Positions 46,961-57,708 of a stretch of 64,000 bases of DNA are shown here, in pieces. The translations under genes and the position numbers were made by a program. The DNA is taken from assembly GCF_009727055.1 (NCBI RefSeq), contig NC_052350.1, forward strand, positions 29,492,000 to 29,555,999, read 5' to 3'. This stretch comes from Benincasa hispida. Its lineage: Eukaryota; Streptophyta; Magnoliopsida; Cucurbitales; Cucurbitaceae. The notes under the pieces were generated by a model. That model searched no databases. It was not told the DNA's origin and was given only the letters and a program-made list of their open reading frames with translations. Every line of letters starts with the position of its first letter. The first letter of the stretch is position 1.

Positions 46961-47065
46961 CCGAAAATGAAAAGGAAAAACAAGAAGAACAAGTGAAATT
47001 GAGAGCAGCCTCCATTACAAAGAGCTCAAAAACCAAACAAAAGATCCAAACAAACATTTTAGGAG

Positions 47066-47090
47066 GAAGAAGAAGAAGAAGAAGAAGAAA
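47066..47090. repeat. (GAA)n microsatellite
   Basis: About eight GAA units. On the gene's strand this is a CTT run close to the predicted 5' splice donor of the leader intron. Confidence 0.9.
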
Positions 47091-47118
47091 GCAAGTAGAA
47101 AAATGAAAAATCAGGCAC

Positions 47119-47400
47119 CTGAAGAATTAAAAACAGATAATGTGGAAGATTGGGTAGCAGTTGTTGCTCGATCTGACAAGATCTTCAAACTCAACCCTCT
47201 CTCTCTTCTCTCTATGAATCCCCTTTTCTCTCCTCTTCTCTTCCTCCTCCACTCTGAATAACAAGACAAACTAAAATGGAAAAAGAAAAAAGAAATGCTC
47301 CCACCCTTTTTTTTTCTTTCTTTTTCTATATTTTTCTTTTTTAATTTTTCCAATTGCTCGTCGAGATTTTAAAGTGACGTGCTCCAAAAACTGTCCTTTG
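47119..47400 (-). other. Non-coding first exon (5'UTR) of the WVD2-like gene
   Basis: Predicted leader exon between the transcription start region (about 47400, some 30 bases after the TATA box) and the donor at 47119. It is purine-rich on the gene strand (GAGAGAGAAGAGAGAGAGGG near 47195-47215), as plant leaders often are. The exact start is unknown. Confidence 0.5.
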
Positions 47401-47428
47401 GGTTTTGAACTGTGGGCGGTGGCTTCCA

Positions 47429-47439
47429 TTTATATAAAA
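47429..47439 (-). promoter_or_regulatory. TATA box of the WVD2-like gene
   Basis: On the minus strand TTTATATAAATGG is the only good TATA match upstream of the leader exon, about 310 bases before the predicted donor. The 100 bases upstream are AT-rich. Confidence 0.55.
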
Positions 47440-48094
47440 TTTCAAAAAGAGATTTATAGTGTTTCTTTTCAAGCCACTTATTTATTTTAAATGGTAAAAT
47501 TATTTAAAATATGGCTAAATATGGCTAAATATCACAATTTATCACTAATAAATTTTAATATCTATTAATTATAGAGTTATATATGATAGTAATTTATCAA
47601 TATCTATCACTTATAAATAGTGATATTTTGATATATTTGTAAATATTTTGGTTTTTTTAAATCCTTTGTAAATTTTAAAAAAATATATGCTTTTGATCCT
47701 TAAATTTTGAGTCTAATTTTTATTTGATCATTAAACTTCAAAATATTACATTTTTAGTCATTAAGTTTTGAGTTTTATTTCAATTTAATCCTTAAGTTTC
47801 AAACTCTTACGATCTTACCCTTGAAATTTGAATTTTATTTCAATTTGGCTCCTAAGTTTTGAGACTTGCAACCTTGAATTTTCATTTTTTTAATATTTAA
47901 TAAATTTTAAAAAATTATAATTAATTAAATTTCACTATTTTTTATCATTATCAAAATTAATATAAAAAGATAATTCTTCCAAAATATTTCATTTCATAAT
48001 TATTTTAAATTAATTAATAAACATTAATATCAAGTACAGAAGTGAATATTTAGTAATAAAATAAAATATTAAAAGTGTAAATTCTAAAACCTAA

Positions 48095-48182
48095 AACTAA
48101 GATGAAACAAAACTCAAATCTCAATATTAAAATTAAAAAACTAAGATGAAACAAAACTCAAATCTCAATATTAAAATTAAAA
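48095..48182. repeat. 44-bp direct tandem duplication
   Basis: Two essentially identical 44-base copies starting AACTAAGATGAAACAAAACT at 48095 and 48139. Confidence 0.9.
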
Positions 48183-49129
48183 ATCTGAAAATTAAATTGA
48201 AATCAAACTGAAAATTTAATAACTAAAAGTATAATATTTGAAAATTTAGACACCAACTAAAAACTAAATCCAAAATTAATGAAAAAAAAAACATTTTTTT
48301 TATCCTTTGAATTTCCATGGATAGAAGTGAAAAAAGAAGTTTGGGGGAATTTATTTTCAATATTTGTGTGGTTTGGGAGGTAAGTAACGGCGGGACGTTA
48401 GTTTTAACGGCAGAAAATTTGAAAGAGTGTGGAGGCAAGCAAAAGAAGAACAATGTTGTTGCTGTGTGTTGGGACGTGGGACCCACCTACGAATGTCAAT
48501 TTGCCTAATGCCTACAAATCAGATTTGTTTGGAGAACCCCCTCTTTTTTTATTCCTCATACACCAACCTTATTCTTCTCTTCTTTTCTTCTTTTTTTTTT
48601 CTCCTAAAATTTTATCAATTAATATTCGACTATTAGAATAAATGCATAGATGATTTTCAAATAAAATTATGACTAATAATCTAAATTGATTCATTTATAG
48701 AAGTTTAAGGGTTTAATTGATACAATTGTAAGTTTTACACAAGGTTTTTTCCAAACAGAACATAATAGATTTTATAAATTGATATACTTACAAAAGTTCA
48801 ATGTTTAAATTGATATAATTATTAGTTTAGGGTTTAAAATAATACAATCTCTAAATTACTTTAGAGTATAAATTGATATGTCTTTTCATTTTCTTATACG
48901 TAAATTTTAAAAACTATACTTTTACTCTTGAATTTTGAGTTTATTTATTCTATTTGACCTTAGATTCCAAACTCTTATATTTTCTCCAGTCTAATGGATG
49001 GATGACCCAAAATTTGGAATGAAAATGATATTTTCCTTACTTTTAAAACATATTTTTTTTTCAAAGTCTTTGTTGATGTCATGTTCAAGTAAAGTTACTA
49101 AAACACGAAACCTCGCGCGCAGGCATATT

Positions 49130-49250
49130 GGCCTCTCACTCTCTCGCTCTTCTGGTTTCCTCTATCTCTCGCTCTCTCGCTCTCTCTCTTTTGGTCTCTG
49201 ATTTCTTGCTCTCCCGCTCTCCCTCCCTCTCTTTCTCTCTCTCTCTCCCC
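49130..49250. repeat. CT-rich microsatellite region
   Basis: Imperfect (CT)n with interspersed G (CTCTCGCTCT repeated). Open frames across it are serine/leucine low-complexity and not genes. Confidence 0.85.
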
Positions 49251-50388
49251 ACGGCATCTAACGTATCGAGTGATGTTCTAATGGCCAGCCACGACAATTT
49301 TACAACGTTCCAATGTATGTAACGAATGGAAAAAGAAAAAATGGAGAATGGTCGACGCCAATGGAGGAATGAATATCGAGAAGAAGAAGAAGAGGAAAAA
49401 AAGAAATTAAGGGTAATTTTGTAGAGGAAGAGGAAGTGGGAAAAAAGAAATTATGGGTATTGATTATATTCCAGGCAAGAAGGCAAAATAGTTTCAAAAA
49501 TTGGGGCAAAACCTATTTTAGCTTTGGATTGGGTCTATTATACAATTATCTCTAGTTTTTCATCCTGAAATTTTAAGTTTTGTTTCTATTTGATCTCTAA
49601 TTCTGAAATTTACACGTTTACCTATTTGTTAACCTTGTTGTCAATTATTATAGATCAATTTAGAAGAATTAAATTAATTCTTACCCATTTTTCATCATTA
49701 TTAAAGAAACTACAAATCTTCACATCATAATTATTTTAAATTGGTTAACTAAAAGTTAACTCGACAATCAAAAGTGTGAGCATTAGAAAAAATTCAGTGG
49801 TAAAATATTAATAACTGAAATTTAGAGAACAAATGAAAAATAAACTCAAAGCTCAAAAAGGTAAAAACATAAAATTTTGAAACCTAGTGATTGAATAATA
49901 ATCAAATTCAAAATTAAATGTGTAACATTTTGAAACTTAAAAACCAAATGAAAACTAAACTCAAAACCTGATAGACAATTATGAATTTGAGGTTGATAGT
50001 ACAAACATTATGTCAATTAAACTATGCTCGTTTTGACATAGAGGAATTAATCATCTACTTTTTAGATAATAATTGATATATTATAATTATTATGTACTTT
50101 GCTTGACATTTTAAATGTTTCATTTTATATACCAACTACCAAGTTAAAAAAAAATTAAGAGGAAATTAAAACTATGTACTTTGCTTGTAACAAAATAAAA
50201 TATCGAAGTAAATAGAACAATTAAAATATAAAGGCCAGAATAGATTAGGTATATTTTGTACAATCCGACCCAACTTTCAAGTTAGAGACAAATTGTAGTG
50301 TTCGCCTACAAAATTTTATGATAAAATTAAAAATCTTTTTATGTGTTGAGCATAGAAATTTTAAAAAGATAGAAAACTAAAAGTATTA

Positions 50389-51419
50389 CCGTTTGATAAC
50401 GTTTTCATTTTTCTGTTTTTTTTCTTGCTTCCTGTTTTGTATGTTTTAAGAATTGGAAACATAAATATGTTTAGTAACTATTTTTGTTTCTTATTTTTTT
50501 GAAAAAAAAAACAGAAATAGAAAATTATTTGATAATTATTTCTTGTTTCTCGTTTTTTGTATTTTTTTTCCTTTACATTTTCTCATGCTTTATAGTTTAA
50601 ATATAATTTAATTATATAAACTACAAAATACATAGCATGCATTAAAATATAAAAAATAATTATTAAATATTTACGTTGTCAAATACATATAAGTCCTGAT
50701 GTAAAATTGATAAAACTAATACAATTTTTTATGTCATTCATATATTGCTAAAATTTAATTTGCAATATCTCATTTAAGTCATTTGTCTTAATGTTGTTGA
50801 CTCAAATTTAACTCAATTGTATTATTATCTAAATGTCGTGGTTGTAAAAATATTAAAGTGAACTTACATGAATATCTTAGTAAATAAAATTTATATATTG
50901 TAAAATTTTAATTGGTTTGGTATGTATTAAAAATAAAAAAATTAATAAAATTAAAATTAATATATAAACATGTATATTACAAAATTTAAAATTCAAAATT
51001 CAAAAAATATTTAAATATACATAGTGAAAATTTCAAATTTGAAAATCAAAATAATATAGAAATCTAAGTATTGGAAAAATTAAAATTCAAAATGAAATTA
51101 AACTTATAAATATAATATAGTAATAAAGAAAAAGCAAAAAAAAAAAAAAAAAGAAATATAGCCAAATTAATATAGAAAAGAAAGAAATATTAAGAAAAAT
51201 AAAATAAAATGAAACGGTCTCAGGTGGGAATCATCCCACAACTATGAAGGCTAATAATGTCCCTACCAACCAGCCTAGCCAATTTTTTAATTTTCTTAGA
51301 AATGAAATTAAACATAATGTGAACGAAATAGTGATAAACTGGTAATTCCTCAAATTAATCCAATTTTTAGAAACGTTTCTCAAATATTAGAAACAAAAAA
51401 TGGAAATATTATCAAACGG
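50389..51419. mobile_element. Candidate TIR element (MITE-like)
   Basis: The left end reads CCGTTTGATAACGTTTTCAT and the right end, on the minus strand, CCGTTTGATAATATTTCCAT. The similarity continues imperfectly for 30-40 bases (TTTTTCTGTTTTT against TTTTTTGTTTCT). The 1031-bp interior is AT-rich and non-coding. I could not find a convincing target duplication, so the superfamily is open; a hAT-like MITE is possible. Confidence 0.5.
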
Positions 51420-54040
51420 ATCCTAAGTGTGGTAGTCATAGGACGTTTCAATCTATATATATTTTGTTGTTGGTAAGTAATTATAATATATTAAAGTCAT
51501 GGGTTGGAAAGAAACAGATAGACATTTAAAACTGAGAATTGAGTATGTTACTTAACGTGTTCTTTTTATATCTAAACGATTATATAGTTCAACAACTAAC
51601 ATTATTCAATATATAAAAACAACTAAGTTTGAGAATGTTTTGTCGTACTCACTAATTTTGACTCATATAATTTTCTTCCTCGCTGTTAAATGGTTGACTG
51701 AAATGTATAGACGAATTGTGCATGTTGGGGTGATTTATGTTTCTTATATGCAAAATTGTCAAAGTTGTCAATGCATAGAGGCATAGTCTTATCATTCTTT
51801 TCGTATATGGAGTATACTAGATTAGGTGAAATGAGTTCTTACTTGTCTTTGTTGGTTAATACTCTCCTAAGAAATTTTAAGATGTTGATCTCAAACACCT
51901 TTTAAATCATCTTTTTTTCCCTTACGATTACAATCCTAAGAGATGTTGTGCACATTTGTGAAGATTATCGAGTATTTTTTTTTTTTTTTAGTGATTTTTG
52001 CTAAGTGAGAAGACAATAAGATAAGTAGACACTATTCAGTACATAAATTCTAATGTCAGTTTCTAATTGCCTAAACTCAGTAGAAGATTCATTGATTTAT
52101 TTCTTCATCATCGACTATGATAACTGAAACGATGTGATGAATGATCCAAACAAAGGTAATGTCGTAGAAGACCTAGTTGCTTCTTGCACTTGCTCGAGTT
52201 TCTTGTCCCAGCTTAGGGGCAATTGCAACTAAAATTGGGCATAGCCGACATAGGGTTCCAATCTCTAAAGAGATCTACTATAGCTACTCGATCTCAATCA
52301 AATGGGGTTTTGAATCTATCTCTACATCTGAAATGTCTATATGAAAAATATACAACTCAATATCAATTTGAAACATCAAAGAAGTGTGCAGTTGGTAGGT
52401 CACCAAGTTATTTAAATAAGTTGTGTTTTTTAGTGGTTTCCCTATATGTTAAAATTTTTGTACCAATTCGGTAATCAAAACACTTAACCATGGACAATTA
52501 ATCGAAACCACCAATCTAGGTAGGCGTTTTTCATAGGAGCTAGAATCATTTCTCATAAATTAATTTTGATATGCATTTTCCATAAAGATCGTAGATGGTG
52601 AAATTTCTCCAAAGATTAGTGTGACAAATAAATGCTACACTATAAACAAGTCTAATAAAAACTTCCATTATAGAAGGTGCAAATTTGAAATTACTCTAGT
52701 TGAAATTGTAACTAAAATCAAATTCCTCCTTGAAATTACAACTTAAATAAACATGAGAATGGTGATCTAGTTTCTATAAAGGGCTAATGGTGTCAACTTC
52801 TCAACTCACCCACCAATTAGGACAAGCACAAGTCTTAGGCAAAAAAAAAAAAAACATTAGGGTCATTGTTGATTAGATCTTGTGCCAATTCTTGTTCTCC
52901 TCATGCAATTGTGTCCCTTGACAAAGACTTGAATGTGTGGGCAAAGATGCTCAACTAAGCTCTGCCCATATTATTGACATCCAACATTTTAAATTATATA
53001 TATATATATATATATATAGTTGAAACCAAAGCCCAAAGGGGACAAACAAAAAAGCATCCAAGGAATAATATATATGTATTATATAATTATAAGATCAATA
53101 TTTTGATAGGATGACCCAAGTATTACCTAACCAAAGTGAATGACATAAACCTCTAAAATTTCCATTTAAGAAATTGAGTTTCACATGGCCCTCTTTTTAC
53201 AAAGCAATAAAATTTCTATTTAAATTTGTTGCAATTGTAATGACTTTTTTTTTTATTATTATTCATAATTCACAAAATATTGATAATACTTTTTATATTA
53301 CAATTGATTGATTATGTTTACTTGAGAAAGTGGCGTAAAATCAGAGTCTTGAAAAAAAAACGTATCAAATGAACTTTATTTATTTTTTTTTTTGTCATGA
53401 TTTCAAATTTATCTAATATAAAATTAATTATTAATACTAAAGTTTTAGCTATGATTACAATTTTCATACGAAATTTTTTTGCATGTAATTAATCTAATCA
53501 AGTTAAATATAATATAATATTTTTTTTTAAGTACAATAATTACGGAGATGGAGATTGTACCTGAAACTTATCTCAATTATCATTCTTCTAACTTCATTAT
53601 GAGTTTGATTTTCTATCACAATTTCAAATTTATTGTGGACTAGGTTTAAAATGTAGATGTTGAAGGAAATATCGATAAATTGTCAATATTGAAGGATAAT
53701 TCCTAGAAAAATTAAAAACATTAAAAATTAAAAAAAATATATATTTAAATTAGTCAATAGAATATTGTACACTTTTTTAACAAATTAAAATGTTTATTAT
53801 CGATGTTATATCCACATTTATGACATCTTTATTTTATCACTATAATTTTTTTGTTTCAAAAATTTTTTACAATATAATAATGAAAATGTTGATTCATCTT
53901 TTTTGTCGATGTCTGACCTATAGAAATATGAAAATATCAACCAAAAAAATATCGTATATCGAAATTTTTTTTATTGTTTTATTCTTATTAATAAGGAAAG
54001 TTCAGAGAAATAGCATTGATTCTTTTCTTTTTCTTTAAAT
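51420..54040. other. AT-rich intergenic DNA
   Basis: No gene is supported; short open frames (for example 52223-52474 and 53790-54038) show no family resemblance. A (TA)n run lies at 52995-53018. Poly-T/poly-A tracts are frequent. Confidence 0.6.
52995..53018. repeat. (TA)n microsatellite
   Basis: Twelve TA units in a row. Confidence 0.92.
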
Positions 54041-55763
54041 TATACAAAGGAGTTTGTATAAGACTGGACTACGAAATGTGTCTCATTATATAACACCGTT
54101 CATGATAGTGACTTTCATTTCACTAGGATGACCATAGGTAACATGACCTTAATCTTGAGTGAGTTTGGAGCTCCTGCCTATGAGGGTAGTCCTTTGATTT
54201 GCATAGGTGCGAGTGGCCAGATTGTCGACTCAAACCTACCACTTTGGGGATTCGTCTGATTGGGGAGCTGGAACTCAACTACACAGATAGAATTAGAATT
54301 CACTCCTTCCCTAAAGTAGGGGTAAGTAGATAGATTTCTCCCTTAAGAGTTGATTCCGGGGCTTGAACAATGTGGCGCCACACACATTCTCATGGCCCGA
54401 GAGGTGTTCACTCATAGTAGGACTATGATGTATTGTTCATTAGAGGAATAGTGGTACTTAAGGAGTTAGATGTAACTATAAGGGAAAAATGGTAAATTGG
54501 CCAAACTGTACTTATGAGCAATCTTTGAAGGGTTATTGTACTATTGATTGGTTATATCCAATGAACATAGAAATATATCTGTAGTGAGAAGAGTGCAGTT
54601 GTCGGTCTTTAGTGGAGTGTTTGACAGTTAACGGATGGTGGATTTCGTGATTAAAGAGTTTAGTCAGCTATTCACGTACGGTTGGAGCTTCAAGCTATAG
54701 GTCCATAAGGTCCCCTTAGTAGCTCAATGGATTCAAGTTGAGAATCAGTTTTTGAGTTAGTTTGAAGTGTTCAAATTAACAAGAGGGATATAATTGTTTT
54801 GATGTATGAGATACATTAAATGGAGGATTTAATATAAATATGATTTATATCAAGTAAATGAGAAAGAAACTATGGTTTAAATATTACATATGATGTGATA
54901 TTAAAATTATAGATTATAAATATAATATGATAAGTTAGTTATTATATTTATTTATAATTAAAACAATTATATGATAATTTTGGTTGGTTATTTTCTCTAT
55001 TAACCATGAAAGTGGGAGGTTATTTTCAGTTTTGAATAACTGAAGGATGAAATGAAAAGAGTTTTCATTTTACATGAGATCGTTTCATTGTGTGCATTAC
55101 TAATCGTTTAGCTCACGAGAGACTACACGATAGCCTTCTAAGTGAGATACTAAACGATCGCGCAAAACACCTTTTACTAAACTATCGTAAAATGATCTAG
55201 CGATTTACTAAATGATCGTGTAAAAGATCCGACACTTGATAAACGATCGTGTAAATAATCTAGCGTGTTTTACTAAACGATCATGTACCTTCAAGTTTTA
55301 CTAAACGATCAAGCATCTTAGTCTATGCGATAGACAAATTTTTCTCCCACTTGCTTGGTCGTATAGTTCGGTTCGTTGCCTTCCTCCATCCCTCTACCAA
55401 ATCCAACAGAGCACACACCTCCTAGATTCTCACTCCAAGAATCCAAGGTTGTTGAGTGGTGGTGTCGAAGGGCGTTTGTTCGTGGAGAAGACTGTTCATG
55501 ATTACCAGATGATTGGGTAGGCGATCTGAACGAGAGCAAGAGGTTGCTGTCCAAGTCTTCACGAGAGCGAGAGATTCACAGAAGAAGAGTTTTTCAAAAG
55601 TATGTCTCTCGTTTCCTTTTGTATTAAATTACTAAAGCATGTTATAATTTGTTCTAAGATGCATAACTATTCTATCTGTTAGTGAATGCGTTTAATTCTT
55701 TCACAATGGGCTTGGAAAGATCTTGCTTCCGCTCACTGGTTCTCTTTGATAAGAGTTCCTTCA
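54041..55763 (+). mobile_element. 5'-truncated copia LTR, left arm of an inverted pair
   Basis: Same family as the copia-A LTR, starting abruptly at TATACAAAGGAGTTTGTATA (about 430 bases into the LTR) and ending AAGAGTTCCTTCA. It includes the GGTCCATAAGGTCCCC segment and the TAAACGATCG repeat block (55105-55330). It is the best guide to the LTR 3' end in this window. Confidence 0.82.
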
Positions 55764-57708
55764 CAAGTAAATTATAGCATGCTTCAAGGAATAAACAGAA
55801 AAGGATCGAGTAAGACAAACCTTTGAAGAACTTTTCTTCTAGTCTACCCTCGATCAATCAACCAAGCATCCAAGAAAACTCGATCAAGTGCACAAATGCA
55901 ACAAACCAACCCAACAAACTCGAACTGATAGAAACGTGAACACAATCGAGTAACACTCGATCCTCGATCCTCGAACAGCAAACTTGACACTACCAAAAAG
56001 CTACTTTGGTATTCTCGGTGTGAGAATCCATGAGGTGTAAATTCTATATGGATTTGGTAGAGGGAATGAGGAACTATATGATCGAGTAAACGATCGAGTA
56101 AGTAGGAGAAAGGCTAAGTCTATCGTTTAGACTGGGTATTCGATCGTTTAGTATCGAGGAGCTATCGTCTAGTAAACTCGGTCCTTGATTGTGCACACAA
56201 AGTTATCGTATAGCCTTTTTTTTTTCTTTTTTTGCGATTGGAATTCCTTCATTCTGAAAAAATGAAAATCATTTTCATTTTATCCATCAGTTATCAAAAC
56301 TAAATATAACTTCCCACTCATTCGGTTATTGGAGAAAACCGAATTATCTCATAATTGATTTAATTATAAATAAATATAATAAGTAATTTATCATATTATA
56401 TTTATAACCTATAGTTTTAATATCACATCATATGCAACATATAAACAATAGTTCTTTTTCTTCTTTATTGCATTTAATATAAATCATACTTATATTAATT
56501 CCTCCAATTAATGTATCTAATATATCAAATCAATTATATCACATATAATTGAATTAATTGAATTATATCATATATAATCAAATTCCCTTTTGTTAATTTG
56601 AATACTTCAAACTAACCCAAAATTTGATTCTCAACATGAATCCATTGAGCTACCAAGAGGACTTTATGGACTTGTAGCTTGAAGCTCCAACGGTCCATGA
56701 ATAGCTGACTAAACTCTTTAATCACGATATCCACCATCTGTTAACTGTTGAGCATTCCACTAAAGACCGATAGCTGCACTCTTCGCACTACAGATATATT
56801 TCTGTGTCCATTGGATATAATCAATCAATAATACGATGACCCTTCACAAATCGTTCATAAGTACAATTGGGCCAATTTACCGTTTTGCCCATATAGTTAC
56901 ATCTAACTCCTTAACTGATTCCTCTAATGAACAATACATCATAGTCCCACTATGAGTGAACATTTCTCGGGCTATGAGGAGGTGTAGCGCCATATTGTTC
57001 AAGCCCTGGATTCAGCCGTTAAAGGATCAATTTATCTACTTATCCCTGCTTCGGGGAAGGAGTGAATTCCGTCTTGTGTAGCTGAGTTCCCAACTCCCCA
57101 GTTAGACGAATCCCCAAAGTAATTGGTAGTTTGAGTTGGCGATCTGGCCACTTGCACCTATGCAAATCAAAGGACCACCCTCATAGGCAGGAGTTCACAA
57201 CTCACTCAGGATTAAGGTCATGTTACCTATGGTCATCCTAGTGAAATGAAAGTCTTTGTCATGAATGGCGTTATATAACGAGACTAAACATTTCATGGTC
57301 CGGTCTTATATAAACTTCTTTGTATAGAGCATCCCCGCTCGCATGTCCAACACGTAAATGGTCAGGATCAGAACATTTGTAGCACTTTACAACACTTGTA
57401 ACATCTACAAATGGGGTCACACTCGTAGTGTCACCAAGATAAGGTTTCCTTTCTTTATCCATATACTACAGACCATTTAGGTTATCATTTAAAGCACGAT
57501 CCACTTGTATGTCTCCACATACATGCTTAAGTTACAACGACAACCAGGGATCTTAGTTTATTGGTTTGTGGTTAATGCAACTAAAAAATCTCATATTTCA
57601 TAGACTGTAGTGAATAAAATATCTCATATTATTACATCACAAATGTTTGTTCATACATATGTTTACAAACTACAGGACCCTATGAGATTTAGGACATCAA
57701 CCCCAACA
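55764..57708 (-). mobile_element. 3'-truncated copia LTR, right arm of an inverted pair
   Basis: On the minus strand it starts TGTTGGGGTTGATGTCC at 57708 and runs left through the CTATAGGTCCATAAAGTCC-type segment and the CGATCG block (56080-56210) until it meets the other LTR at 55764. It lacks the last ~130 bases. It cuts the copia-G coding region at 57709. Confidence 0.82.

Larger units (their letters stand above)
45513..47118 (-). other. 5'UTR intron of the WVD2-like gene
   Basis: The acceptor TTCTGCAG at 45514 sits just before CATCATGG. A fitting donor, TTCAG/GTGCCTGA, is at 47119/47118. This gives an intron of about 1.6 kb before the start codon, an arrangement common in this family. 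It holds a ~120-bp tandem repeat (46440-46960) and a (GAA)n run (47066-47090). The donor is a prediction. Confidence 0.6.
47445..50388. other. AT-rich intergenic DNA with degenerate repeats
   Basis: No gene is supported. 47690-47880 has several diverged copies of a ~55-base phrase such as CTTAAGTTTTGAG..TTTATTTCAATTT. A 44-base unit is duplicated at 48095-48182. A CT-rich stretch is at 49130-49250. Similar A/T-rich phrases (AAAATTTTGAAACCTA, AACTCAAAACC) recur near 49790-49970 in the opposite sense, suggesting old foldback or LTR debris. Confidence 0.6.

Noticed and set aside
48223..48641. Several overlapping short frames near 48.3-48.6 kb
   Set aside because: Poly-T/poly-A driven low-complexity frames on both strands; no coherent gene structure.
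49128..49322. Ser/Leu-rich open frame
   Set aside because: Translation of a CT microsatellite.
52223..52474. 83-codon open frame as a small gene
   Set aside because: No resemblance to a known protein, no promoter or splice context that I can see, AT-rich surroundings.
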